Positions 35,501-47,319 of a stretch of DNA of 64,000 bases are shown piece after piece. The DNA comes from Uranotaenia lowii (taxonomy: Eukaryota > Arthropoda > Insecta > Diptera > Culicidae). The position numbers and the translations under genes are program-made. Where the stretch lies: positions 423,894,305-423,958,304 of the forward strand of contig NC_073692.1 in the NCBI RefSeq assembly GCF_029784155.1, read 5' to 3'. Every line of letters begins with the position of its first letter. Positions within the stretch are counted from its first letter, which is position 1. Below the pieces are notes generated by a model. It was given only the letters and a program-made list of their open reading frames with translations. It ran no database searches and was not told the origin of the DNA.

Positions 35501-37234
35501 CATTTTTGTCATTTTTGTCATTTTTGTCATTTTTGTCATTTTTGTCATTTTTGTCATTTTTGTCATTTTTGTCATTTTTGTCATTTTTGTCATTTTTGTC
35601 ATTTTTGTCATTTTTGTCATTTTTGTCATTTTTGTCATTTTTGTCATTTTTGTCATTTTTGTCATTTTTGTCATTTTTGTCATTTTTGTCATTTTTGTCA
35701 TTTTTGTCATTTTTGTCATTTTTGTCATTTTTGTCATTTTTGTCATTTTTGTCATTTTTGTCATTTTTGTCATTTTTGTCATTTTTGTCATTTTTGTCAT
35801 TTTTGTCATTTTTGTCATTTTTGTCATTTTTGTCATTTTTGTCATTTTTGTCATTTTTGTCATTTTTGTCATTTTTGTCATTTTTGTCATTTTTGTCATT
35901 TTTGTAATTTTTGTCATTTTTGTTATTTTTGTAATTTTTGTAATTTTTGTCATTTTTGTCATTTATGTCATTTCTGTCATTTTTGTGATTTTTGTCATTT
36001 TTGTCATTTTTGTCATTTTTGTCATTTTTGTCATTTTTGTCATTTTTGTCATTTTTGTCATTTTTGTCATTTTTGTCATTATTGTCATTTTTGTCATTTT
36101 TGTCATTTTTGTCATTTTTGTCATTTTTGTCATTTTTGTCATTTTTGTCATTTTTGTCACTTTTGTCATTTTTGTCATTTTTGTCATTTTTGTCATTTTT
36201 GTCATTTTTGTCATTTTTGTCATTTTTGTCGTTTGGTAAAACGCACTGGGACCCAGTGTGTGTATTAACGCAAGCTCTCCCCGTGCGATAAAGTAGACTG
36301 ATTATGAAATTTAATCACGCCTTTGGATGAATGAATATCAAAACATTGACGTGTCGCAAAATTTGCCTGCCTGGTCTGTTTTTAGTTAAGAAACATGGGT
36401 GATTACTTTTTTTTAGTTTATTAAATTTTTACAGAAAATAAAAATTGAAAGAAAATGTGGCACTTGGCTTGTGAGGTTCAAACATTTGAATCTGATATTT
36501 CCACACAAAGCTTGCCATGGTCTAGTAATCAGTTTTCGGGGTTGGAAGTCAAATTTCGCGAGACTCTCAGAATAAACCCCTATAGTTGTACAGTAAAAGT
36601 GAAAAATGAAAATGGAGTTCACTTGGCATTCACAAGCAAAAACAGGCTTGGCCCCTTTAGTTTTCCGATGTTACTGCAAGTTACGTACTCAGCTAATGAC
36701 TCTTCGATTGGTTTCCCCGCATTCGTTTGAATATTTTAATTTATGCTTCGAAAAACTATGATGGCCAGTTGAGTCGTAAATTTTGCTCCCAATAAAACCG
36801 CACCACATCGCAGCCACCACCCGTAGGGAGCCGAAGCACAGCCCAGGAACCTGATATGGTCCCATCATCCCAACCAAAACCACCGCAAAAGGTGACGGCA
36901 CCAGCAGGTTTGGTGACATTCCTATTTTCCTAGGCCAGTTAACATCATGCAAACTAAGTAGGATATGACAGAAGTCTCCGGCTCACTTTTTCCTGTGATT
37001 TGTGAAAATAAGAGGAGAAATAATGGGTATTTGATTGTTGCCCATCGATTTTATTCCTCCGTTTTCGAAGTCGGTTTTGTTCTTGGGTTCACGTTTGAAT
37101 TTTTTTTTCAATTCCTGCCGAAAATGTTAATTGAAGGGGATATTAAAGATTTTTCTCGCTCTGTTCCTGATCATATATGTTGGTTCCTGCTGGTTTTTAT
37201 TGTACTGTGTAGAATATTCGGCCCAGCAATCGAA
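32544..37234 (+). repeat. Large duplicated block, copy 2 (starts at the assembly gap)
   Basis: Counterpart of 27231-32043. The left flank (32544-33889) is nearly identical to copy 1. The right flank (36240-37234) shows roughly a dozen substitutions in the last ~540 bp, a 12-bp deletion near 36560, and about 70 bp near 36598-36670 absent from copy 1. Beyond 37234 the sequence is unique. No gene is recognised in it. Confidence 0.92.
33890..36233 (+). repeat. TTTTTGTCA satellite with a 756-bp internal duplication
   Basis: About 260 nearly pure 9-bp units. A marker block with GTAA, GTTA, GTAA, GTAA, CATTTATG and CATTTCTG variants at about 35148-35220 recurs at 35904-35976, an offset of 756 bp (84 units). 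Rare variants include TTTTAGTCA near 33922, GTCACTTTT near 34106 and a TTTTTTTCA unit near 34190. The long open frames are artefacts of the unit. Confidence 0.97.
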
Positions 37235-39294
37235 CGTTTGGAGATGTGAAATGTTTATTTAAAAGCTACATTATATCAACATCATATTTTTCCCTAACGG
37301 GGCGCTTCTTGCTGTGATTATTTCCCCGATGATGAATTTAACGAGCCAAGAATGAGTTTTCCGTTTGGTGCGATCGCACTGTCGAGATATGGAAAGTATT
37401 CGGTTTCAACAGGGTTTTTGATTGGGGGATTTGAGGGTATTTTCCGTATTTTCAGTTGGGTTTCTGAGCTTGGGACTTAAACTGCGGGTGCAGAAGCTTA
37501 CGGTTACCAAATTCAACAAGGTGAGATTTTTTTTTACATGTATCATCCTGGCTGATATTCTAATTATTACATCTATTTAGCGCCGGAATAAGCCTTCGGA
37601 GCTAACGGGGCAATTTTTCTCGCAATTTTTAAACATGCTATCCTTTATTACACAAGAGGCCTTCATAACGTCAAGTCCAAAGAAGCCCTTTTAGAGTAAA
37701 TAATGGTCAAAGTTACCATTTTCCTATATAAACTTACAATTAATTATAAAAGTCTAAATAAAATCCTTTGAAAATTAATACTCAAATTTAGAGGTTGCCT
37801 AGTATAACGTATTTGAACCAGAATAAACCAAAAGGTGCAACTTTCTAATATTTAGGAGCTCTGTAAGGCCCGATAGCTCATTTGTCCCTTACTAGTTCAA
37901 GATTTAGAAAAATACTGATCAGAGAATTTTGGAAACCCTATCGATAAGAAACCGGTATATACTTTCCCATAGAACAACCATGATTTTGCTAGCAGAAATC
38001 TCAAGCTCCGGCACCAGTGTGACGGTATAATTAAAGTTATAATAATATTGTTCCAATCAGTGACACCTTCTTTTATGAGATTCCAACGAGCCGTCGTCGT
38101 TTCCCCTGATCAGCCATCATACAACGACGACATCAACATCGACATCGACGGGTGGTTCTTCGCCTGGTGGCGGTCTCCCTTGGTCTTTCCAATAAGCAAC
38201 TTGTCAATATCTCGCCCTGCTGCAGACACATCATCATCATCATCATCATCATCCTGGTCCTGCCCTGGCTGCATAGAACATGGAATGTGACACTTTTCTA
38301 CTTTGGGTAGTACCAACTTCTTCTATCTGGCCTAGCCCTCACTAGAACAACTCAACTATTTTCACTTTTGTCCTCACGTAGTGCGAGGGGACCAACAGTT
38401 CTCTTACAGCTCTCGACTGCATGAATCATTTATAACAGGGGATCGACGACGAATGCGACGTTGCTGTCAAAACGGATTTATGGTTTACCATTTTAAAAAC
38501 TAAAGGAACATGCGACCATCATTAGTTACAGCGCCGTTTATCAGAGACCAAATGGGGAATGGAAAAGAACTTGCAGCAGGACTCTATGCAGCCAGACACA
38601 ATCGAAAGAAACAAAAGCTGCTACACGGACACATCACACATGAAGGTTAGGACCCAGCCAGTCGCCGTAGATTGGAATTAGATAACAATCGGTTTTCATT
38701 AGCACCGGTGATCGTCCTTTTGTGTGCCGATGGGTAACTACCTTTAGGTGCAGGAAACAAAACCAACCGGGAGAAAAGGTGTGGTGTAGCAAGCAGCTAA
38801 CAATTTGGGATTGATTTCAGAACAGGAAGCTCTTTGGCGCACCTTTGTTTGAAACGTAAAATATGGAACATGCACCGGTAGTGTCACAAGTTATCACATG
38901 TTTATCACATATTTTTACTATAATTGAATTTTAATCTAAATCTTTATTTGTAATTAAAAACAACATTCAATAGTTCATATGACTCATAACAAGCGCCAGC
39001 GTCAGTCTACTAAAACTTCAGCCTTGTAGGACATTTTATACTGAATTTGTAAGGGATTCAAAAAACGCAATATTTTGAAATGGGATACAACGAAATTTAT
39101 GGTAAGGATTCCAGCACAATCTGTGGATGAATTTTAATAAATATTCGTATTCTCTATAAACTTTGAAGCCAAATTATCAATAAAGAAAAACACGATTTAA
39201 TTCACTCGGCAGTGGATTGTAGCATTTATTACAGGCTTTTTGGATACATGTGCCACAGATAAAAAAAAGAATTAATGTTGTTTATAGGATAAAA
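37235..39294. other. Unique sequence, no gene recognised
   Basis: AT-rich DNA with GC-richer stretches near 37250-37530 and 38030-38800. A short (CAT)n microsatellite lies at about 38228-38252. An 80-codon frame over it (38048-38290) is serine-rich because of the microsatellite and is not called. No transposon ends or RNA genes were seen. Confidence 0.5.
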
Positions 39295-39683
39295 TAAATT
39301 TTAATCTAAATTAGCATTTTGGCAAATTTATAGAAATCAAGTAAAATTTTTTAATGAGAAAGAATATGAACCTGATAGTTGAACAGGACAAAGCTAGAGC
39401 GTTCTGGGTAAAAGAAACGAATAGATGTTGAAAGAATGTGAGCTAGGGCTTTGTGATATCGACCGCTTTTTGCAGGGTAAAGAATCTCACAGGTAGTTTA
39501 AAAAGCTGTCGATAACACAAAGCCCTAGCTCACATTCTTTAAACATCTATTCGTTTCTTCTACTCTAAGCGCTCTAGCTTTGACCTGTCCATCTATCAGT
39601 TTCATATTCTTTCTCATTAAAAAAAATTCTACTTAGTTTCTATAAATTTGCCGAAATGCCAATTCAGATTAAAACTAATACGA
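39295..39683. repeat. Long inverted repeat (arms about 175-185 bp)
   Basis: The arm at 39295-39472 and the arm at 39499-39683 are complementary over nearly their whole length: TTTTAATCTAAATTAGCATT with the complement of AATGCCAATTCAGATTAAAA, AATGAGAAAGAATATGAA with TTCATATTCTTTCTCATT, and GAGCTAGGGCTTTGTG with CACAAAGCCCTAGCTC. The loop is only about 26 nt. It could be a foldback MITE or a hairpin-RNA locus. No clear target duplication was identified. Confidence 0.85.
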
Positions 39684-40021
39684 TTTCAGTGGGGATTAAA
39701 ATAAGATAACATTATAGGATAAAAGTATTTAAGGATTCTCATAATTACCCCGATTAATGTTCTTATCTGCAATTTTCTATGAGAGTTTTCATCCTTGGTT
39801 TTGTCGTTTTTGATAGATTTTCAAAGATATGGATGATCAAAATTTACTACTTTGAACCTACGGTTCCTGTTTTGGTACTGGACTTGTACCCTTTATTGGA
39901 TCTATGTAGATCTAAAATGCCAGTAAAAACATTTTACAAAAAACACCAAAAATCTAATTAAATATTTTATTTAAAAAAATTTTAATGATTCAAATAAACC
40001 TCTTAATTTCTATAACAAATA

Positions 40022-40186
40022 CGTACGTCTCGGTGGTCGAGTGGTTAGCGTGGTAAGCGCTGGTCCACTGATGGCATGTGTTCGATTCCCATCTCGGTAC
40101 TGGGTATTAAATATTAATCTTAAGTTGTCCATGTCATTTATTCAGTCTGTAAGCCTAAATCGGCTAAGACGGTGTGTGTCTTTTTT
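40022..40186 (+). mobile_element. tRNA-derived SINE (family B)
   Basis: tRNA-like head: GTCTCGGTGGTCGAGTGGTT holds an A-box-like segment and TGTTCGATTCCC is a good B-box, spaced as in a tRNA. The acceptor stem does not close cleanly, so a functional tRNA is unlikely. The body ends with TAAGCCTAAATCGGCTAAGA, GGTGTGTGTC and a T-run that would act as a Pol III terminator. No clear target duplication was resolved. Confidence 0.75.
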
Positions 40187-40959
40187 TTTAAATATCTTAA
40201 ATTTTTTTCTCATCAGCACATTTCTCAGCAGCATAGTAGTAAAAAGATGATTTGTTTTTACTTGCAGCTTATTTGCCTAAAGCTGACAAAAAATGTTCTA
40301 AATGCTCAATATCGTTTCTAAATTGAATATATGAAAATATGAAAATTAGCACCTTCAATAATTGGTTAGTATTGAAAAAAATCATGTCATCGTGGCCGAA
40401 ATTCCCTAATTTTGAACCCTTTGCCTATTTTCCGGGTTTTCCAATGATTTAATATTGTTTTAGAAAAAATTGATAGTAAAGTTCATGTTCATCACAGCAA
40501 TGGAATTTTTCTCTAAAATTAGGCTTGGCCTGTTATATAATGTGACTTATTCTAAATCTCTCTGATTATTTGAAATGCTTCCCACTAATTGAGCTGTCTG
40601 TTTTACCACTAATGAGAAAGAATTTTGTTTAAAACGTTGAACATTTAATAAAAAATACTTCAAATGGCGAATATCGGTATGATAGGATAAAGAAAAACAA
40701 GAGTTCATTATTTGCATAGAAGTGTCTTGAATCTATGCAATTAATGAAATCAGTTATTTCCGTTTTTCAGCATTTAAGCATACTCACCCTGATTCAACGT
40801 TTGCTCTTAGAACTTCCGAAGTAAAGGAAGTGACGATTAAGAAGCAAAAACTGAGTGAAATTATGTGTACCTCTCACTTACTCCAATGCAGAACCATCTG
40901 CAATTCTGAAATTTTCAAAAAATATACGAATTTGGTCAATTTTGAAAATGTGTCAAATT

Positions 40960-41760
40960 TAAACAATTATGTCAAGTGACAAAAATGGCGAAAATTCAGT
41001 TATGACAAAATTTGCTCAAATGATTGTTATTAAAAAATAAATAAATTGGGTAAAAATTATAAAAATGAAAAAAAAATGACAAAACTTAAAAAATTGTCAA
41101 AACGAAAAAGCTCGACAAAATTAACAACAAGATTGAAAAAATTGACCAGATTGACTGACTTGACAAATTTGCTGCTGAATTATTCAAATTGTTCAAATTA
41201 AAAAATATGACAGCGTTTACAAAATTTATTCTATTAGCCGAAATGACAAAATTGACTTATTGTCAAAAATGTCAAAATTTAAACATCTTGCCGAATTGAG
41301 AAAAATTAACCTGACATATAAAATTGACAAAAATGGTAAAATTGAGAAAATGGGTAAAATTGACGAAATTGATAAAATTGCTATATGACAAAATTGGCTG
41401 AATTGACTAAGTTGACAAAAATGGCGAAATTTACCAAGTTGCCATTAAAGACAAAGTTGACCTAATTGACCAAAAATAGCCAAATTATCAATTAATTACA
41501 TAAATCATGAAACTGACATTACTGACAAAATTGGCAAAAAAGATCAAATTGAAAAATTTACAAAATACACTAAATACACAAATGCACGCAAAATATTCAA
41601 ATCGGTTATTTTTCCCACAAAGTTAGCTTATTTGACAGAAGTAACCAAATTTGCCAAATTAGCTACCTAGACAAAATTGACATTATTGACAGAATTGAAA
41701 AAAATATTTAAATAAATGACATTTAATTTTTTTTTCAAAACTGACAAAATGGACGAAACA
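40960..41760. repeat. Decayed TGACAAAAT-type tandem tract
   Basis: Roughly 800 bp where TGACAAAAT, TTGACAAAA and close variants (TGGCAAAA, TTACCAAA, TGTCAAAA) recur at irregular spacing near 9-10 bp, too diverged for a clean array. The motif is the complement of TTTTTGTCA with one T changed. It looks like an old degraded relative of the window's satellite. The 75-codon frame at 41716-41943 overlaps its end and has no recognisable family. Confidence 0.65.
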
Positions 41761-42168
41761 TACATAATTGACACAATTAAAAAAATAAACAAAAATGAAA
41801 AAAATTATAAAATTGCTGAAATGAATATTGAGGAGTTTTTGATAGACGTAATTTGGGGAAGGTTAACCCAGGGAGATGCTAGGCCAGTATTACGGGCGAT
41901 GATTTGGTGCTACACCTCCTATGCTCATAAAGTTTCCTACTGAAACTCCTACACTCCAACGGTGAGACTTGTAAACAAAAATCTCTTATATGAATGTATG
42001 AAATTTAATCAAATCCATTGATATTTGGGAGTAATAAAGTGAAAGTTTTTGAAAGACATAAAATCTATCTATGACAATTTTCACAAGTAAACAAAAATTA
42101 ATAGAATGTCCAAAAAATCGAGAAAAATATATAAAAAAAAATATTATAAGTTTCTGTCTTTTAGAAGA

Positions 42169-43101
42169 TAAGGGCATAGTGGCCACCTTATGAAGGGCGC
42201 TAATTTAACCATAGAAAACAGCTATAATTTGAGAGTTACTTTATTGTTTCGTGTTCAGACACAAAAAAAGTTTATTTCTTAACTGGCTAAAACTTGAAAT
42301 AGTACATAAAAACGTTCAAAATGCATTTTTTTTCCTAAAAGCTGAAAATCAGTTACTGTAGGGGCATGATGAGAACCCCCACTGGGGCAGTATAAACATC
42401 ATTAATCGAGTATTTTCTACCGTACAATCTAGCAGCGAATTAAACTCGATGAAGTCAACTGAATTATAGAACTACAGCTTGACTTGTTTCATTCTTTCGA
42501 TTTGGTGGTTATCAGGAAAATGTAAGTCTATTTGTAGAATGCAAACAATTAACACAGACTCATGCATTATGTTTCTGGTGCTTTGTTTGACGGATGATGC
42601 TACTAGCCAACAATCAAAATTATCGATCATGATTGGTTGATGAAAAAAAACAACCCCGACCAGGATTCGAACTCAAGTCTTTCGAACACCTCTGCGACAC
42701 CTAACCAATAGGCTAAATTGTCAGAAACGTCAGAAAAAAAAACTTATAACACGTTTTTTCTGTCGTTTTCTGACAATTGATTATAGTGAAAAGTAAAAAA
42801 AATTGCGAAAATTGAGGTACAATGTGAACATCATGTTCAGTGCGTATCTTTTAGATCAAGATGATTTAACGATCATGAAAGCTAATTTTCTCGTGCTCAA
42901 AAATTATAATATTTTCATCACTTGAAAACCTAGTTGGTTTTTTTTATATTTCTGTAGAGATGATAAGGACATTTTTTTTTGCTATGAAATTATTAACTAC
43001 AAAACTGTTCCTCACGAAAATTTATCTGAGAAAATTCGTACTTTCGAGAAAAAAAAAAGGAGTGCTTTCTATACCCCGGGTGCTCGTTATGCCCTTATCT
43101 A
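42169..43101. mobile_element. MITE with GATAAGGGCATA ends (about 930 bp)
   Basis: AGATAAGGGCATAGTG near 42168 is the complement of the right end near 43086-43101 (TTATGCCCTTATCT). An internal GGGGCATGATGAGAACCCCC motif recalls the G-rich subterminal repeats of the other ~940-bp MITEs here. Target duplications are not clear on the left. A tRNA-like segment and a strong hairpin are inside it. Confidence 0.6.
42650..42719 (-). mobile_element. tRNA-like sequence, SINE fragment or tRNA pseudogene
   Basis: On the minus strand there is an A-box-like TAGCCTATTGGTTAGGTG and a B-box GAGTTCGAATCC, then GGTCGGGG and a T-run (Pol III terminator). The 5' acceptor side does not pair well with GGTCGGGG, so a working tRNA is unlikely. 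It reads as a tRNA-derived head inside the surrounding MITE. Confidence 0.55.
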
Positions 43102-43122
43102 CTCTAGTTGTTTGAATACTTA

Positions 43123-43398
43123 GAGCACCTGTATCCGTGATCTTTTCTTGGATCTAATTTATACAAGAGTTAGACCAAAGAAATTAGATCCAATGGAATG
43201 AAAAAACTGCCAACCCCACTGCCATTAACTGTCGAACGGTTTAGTACTCCGTCAAGTTGTATCCAAATCTCATTAGTTTTCGTTATGTCAGTTCTAAAAT
43301 AAAATTGAGTTGAAACTGGTCTAATAGACCACCAGTGCGGTTGCTTTGGTCGGAATTTGGGTCTAAACCGGCTGTTTGGAGCACGGATACAGATGCTC
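43123..43398. mobile_element. PIF/Harbinger-like MITE (276 bp)
   Basis: The left end GAGCACCTGTATCCGTG and the complement of the right end (GAGCATCTGTATCCGTG) differ at one base. TTA is duplicated at 43120-43122 and 43399-43401. GAGCA/GGGCA ends with a TWA target are characteristic of PIF/Harbinger (Tourist-type) MITEs. No coding capacity. Confidence 0.85.
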
Positions 43399-43409
43399 TT
43401 ACAAGTATA

Positions 43410-44233
43410 CCGTCAAACGGGGCATCATGCAAAAGCAGGGTTAGATGCAACACTTGTATACCACAACACTCATTCAATTTTTATTTCAATATACTGTAAT
43501 AAAGTTACCATTGAATGATTACAAATTGATTATGACATAGTTTTTGACATCGTGAAAGAGTTTTTTAAAGTTTTTGATTCTCATGATATATTTAAAAAAT
43601 CGAGTCATAGATGTACAAATTTTTACATTTTTCGGTGCTGTAAAAAACTTTACCTAGTATGACGAATTGGCTTAATGATGTCACCTACAAACTTTATATT
43701 GCTTTCATTATCTTATACCAACACTGTTGATGTATGATTGTTTTGCATTATGCGGTTGTTAACCTTAAAATTTCATCCATCTTAAGATTTATTTACATGA
43801 TTTAAATAATAGAATATTTTGTAGTATTTTTTTACCCCTAAATGTATGCAGCGGATTAAAACTTTTTTCTTAAAAACTTTTTTGACAGAAAAAAATCTAA
43901 AATTTAACTCGAAAAACACCAAAAATTACTGCAATTGGCGCTTTATGCGTTATGACATCACAAATGTATCAAAAACTATAAATTTTCAAACGTTTTCATT
44001 CGATTTTTCATTCATCACAGAGTTTGTTGCAACTTACCCTTTTTCTTAGTAGGGTGAAAATTGGATGTTTTTGTAAATTTAAAAATAACTGGTAAAACCA
44101 AAAGATTTTCTGACTACGTCAATTTGGTGTCCCATCAACCTTAAAACTTATGATGTACAAGAGGTATCTGTAAGCATTAAGATTTTAGAAGCCATTGAAG
44201 TTGAAAAGTGTTGCATGTTGCCCCAGTTGACGG
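43410..44233. mobile_element. TA-flanked MITE with CCGTCAA ends (824 bp)
   Basis: The left end (CCGTCAAACGGGGCATCATG) and the complement of the right end (CCGTCAACTGGGGCAACATG) agree at most positions, with further similarity (CAA) inward. TA flanks both sides (43408-43409 and 44234-44235). It begins 11 bp after the Harbinger-like MITE. No transposase is visible. Confidence 0.82.
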
Positions 44234-44235
44234 TA

Positions 44236-46346
44236 TTCGAAAACTTATGTTCTTGTATGTAGGTACAATAACAGCATAATATTTGGAGTTTCTCCTTGCT
44301 TCCATCCTCCTTCCAATCCTGCTTCTTCTTGTGATGGAATATGGTATTTGTTTTTTTTTTATTTCTTGAAGGCATAAACATGCAATGCGGTTGCCCTGGG
44401 AGGACAATGCCAGCGATGAGAAAGCTTGTTAGTGACAATCCGGCATAGAATTTATGTCGATAATTCCAACTCCAAGGAAAGTCATTATTGGAGTCTGGTT
44501 AATGCACACTAAGCCTGCATTGTTTTCCGCTCGAAACTTTGATCCTCCGAATCACAGGGAAACTGGATAAATTTCACGACATTCGAATGGGGGATTCCCA
44601 TCGAATATTGTTAATATCGTGAAGCTTCATTCCTCCTTAAATCTAGGATGAAACATCTACGAGTTTACAGGAGTTTGATCGAAGTTAAAGTTAGAGATCG
44701 GTTCAGTTTTGTGACTAAATTCAAAGCAATCATCGACCGAACATTTTGATATGTACACATTCAGTAAGCTCACCACAACCAAATATTACAAGCACAGTTG
44801 TCGATTATGACCCTTGCTGCAGAAGGTTTATATGATTTACGAACCCACAACGTATTGTAACTATGCGGTTGTCGATAGAAAATAAATGTGCTTTCCCCTG
44901 GAGTGCGTCCAAAGTAAGGCGCTCTATGCAAAGAGACTGCGGGCTCAAACGAGGGTTCAGGCAGGCAACTGAAATTTATGCACACGTTAGTTGATGGCTG
45001 GTGGTAGAAGGTTACCCCATGTATTTTTCCGGAAAAAATCTACTTTGCCCTAACTGGAACCCTGAAATTTTATAAAATAAGAAAATGAGGAGAAATTTCA
45101 TAATTCCTATCATTTGATAAACTGATAGTTTAAAAAAAATCCCCTTATAGCGTGAACGAGTCAATATACACACACAAGTCTGATCGGTTTAGAACTTTCA
45201 TACAGTTACCAGGCCCTTTTATAGCTCCAAAATGGCTGATGTAATCAATTTATCCAATTTTGTGCTTCCAGTGCCCCGCAAGCACTATTATCGGTGCAAG
45301 CTGAAACAGCGCCGAAAATTGTGTTCTTCAAGTGCTTTCCGATACATGGCAGTTTAGTTTTTATTTTATTCTGCCTCCGCGTCGTCATCGTCCTCGGTTT
45401 ATTCGATTGTGCATTCAAAAAGTGCCTCCAAAAAATATTCTATCATTGTTGTTTGCATAGAGCGCACTTCCACTGTAAGTAGGAGGAGGGTAAAAATAAA
45501 TACAACTTGTACGACTGACTCGCTTCCCTGAATAATTTATTGAGCCGCTCTCTCGGCATCGAGTGGAAACACACTCGAGAAAGGATCGAGGATTTTTGCC
45601 CTCCCAAGTTAAGGGAGAAAAAATGTCGTTGGGGATCTCGCTGTACCAACGACCTTTCATGATGAAGCTACTAAGGATTTCGTAAGAAGCTCAAAAGACC
45701 TTCCTATTATGGATTTTTTTTCCTTCTCCAAAGAAGAACGAAAAATAACCCCGACATTGAGCTCAATGGAACTAATTTAAATGATAATCGTAAATAGTTG
45801 TGATAAATGACATAAACGCTACCACCGTTTCACACAAAAAAAATCAAAACGGACGGATCTGAAAGGTTTTACAAAAGAAAAGGGTGGATGTGTTATTTAT
45901 GAACTAGAACCTGAAATACAATCAAGTGCTTTCATCCTGTAGATCTCGTTGCTTATGTAAGAATTGATGTTGCTATCCAAGTGTATCATGAGTATTTAAA
46001 GGTTTTTCCTTCATATCTAAGTGCAATAAATAGAAATTATGAAATTATCTTTAATATTTAATATTTGTATGTTTGCTTCCAATTGTTTTTGGAAATAAAA
46101 AAAATGATCATATCTTTCAATTTTATCGTTTTTGAATTTTATTCCCCAATTTTTCTAACGGCCATATTTTAGGTAAGGATGAGCCAAAGCCATAAGAGCT
46201 TGTTTAACTGAAATAAATATAAATCATCAGATTGTTGAATGAAAAAAAGAGAAAAAAAAATTAAAAAAAATTATAATTTTTTATACAAGCAGAACAGGCT
46301 TTCGTCATAAACGCTTGAACTATTTAATAATAGAATAAGTTATATG
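44236..46346. other. Unique sequence, no gene recognised
   Basis: GC-richer islands occur near 44250-45000 and 45300-45660. Several 60-96-codon frames overlap on both strands without domains. No transposon termini, RNA gene or convincing exon was found. Confidence 0.5.
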
Positions 46347-46348
46347 TA

Positions 46349-47286
46349 GGGGAGAATGAGGATACTTGATCCCTGGGGATACTTGATTCCTTAGCTATAT
46401 CTCCAAACTGGAATGTCTTACAAAGATCAAATGTTCTAGAAAAATGTGCCAAATGGAACAAAACAGCAATGGTTGAAGCTCAAAAAATTTTAACAAAATA
46501 AGTTTTTGGGTTATTGAACTTTGTTTGAAAAATTTCACAAAATGTGACTTGAAGATCTTTTTTCATCATTTTAAAATGTTCCTAACATGGAAATACTATA
46601 ACAAATATATTTATTCCAATACATCAATCTTTTGACTGTAAAATGAACTTCAAAATACAATATTTTCGAAGCGATGGAAAACTCCCAACTTTTTTCAGAA
46701 AAAGTTTTCTAAAATGTTGATTTTGGGTACAATTGATCCCTAATATATGGGTACAAATGATCCCGGTATATTCTTCTTTTTAATGGATCGTGGTCATTGC
46801 TGATTACGAGATTACTTAAATTTATCCAATAGCTAATATTCATCCATCAATTATCTGTAGAAAAGAGCTAAAATAATTGATTTTCTCTTGTTTATAAAAA
46901 ATTGCGCCCGTAAGTATGCAATGTCATTAGGGTTGAGAATAAGCTATAGATTTTTTTTCTGACAATTATAGATTGTGAAATGAGAACAAACATGACCAAA
47001 ATAGTCAATTAACATTCTATCTTGGGGTTTTGTTTGATTTTTTCCATGGATTAGGGCTTCCTGAATAAAGGATCAAGTCTCCCCTAACTTCAAAAATATC
47101 GCATTTTTTTACTCCCACGAAAATGCTTCTAGTTCATCTTCGGGATCAAGTATTGTTCTAATTTTTGGAGCATAGAAACTTGAAGTTACACGCTGTCAGA
47201 AAATGTAAAAGAGTGCGAGTTGCTAAATTTTTCCAAAAAGATATGGTGAAAATAAGAAAAAGGGATCCAGTATCCCCGCTCTCCCC
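46349..47286. mobile_element. TA-flanked MITE with GGGGAGA ends (938 bp)
   Basis: The left end (GGGGAGAATGAGGATACTTG, then ATCCC) and the complement of the right end (GGGGAGAGCGGGGATACTGG, then ATCCC) differ at five positions over 25 bp. TA lies on both sides (46347-46348 and 47287-47288). A truncated relative is at 25556-26280. Internal TTGATCCC motifs occur near both ends. The satellite array starts about 30 bp beyond the right end. Confidence 0.87.
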
Positions 47287-47319
47287 TATACTGATGAAAA
47301 AAGTATCAAATATTTAAAA

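Noticed and set aside
28543..36291. Long open frames over the arrays of the duplicated block
   Set aside because: Same satellite artefact; in the first array the product even switches composition at each 8-bp unit.
38048..38290. Serine-rich 80-codon frame
   Set aside because: The serine run is a CAT microsatellite read in frame; the opposite strand reads as an aspartate run.
40022..40105. Possible functional tRNA gene
   Set aside because: A- and B-boxes are present but the acceptor stem does not close, and a SINE body plus terminator follows.
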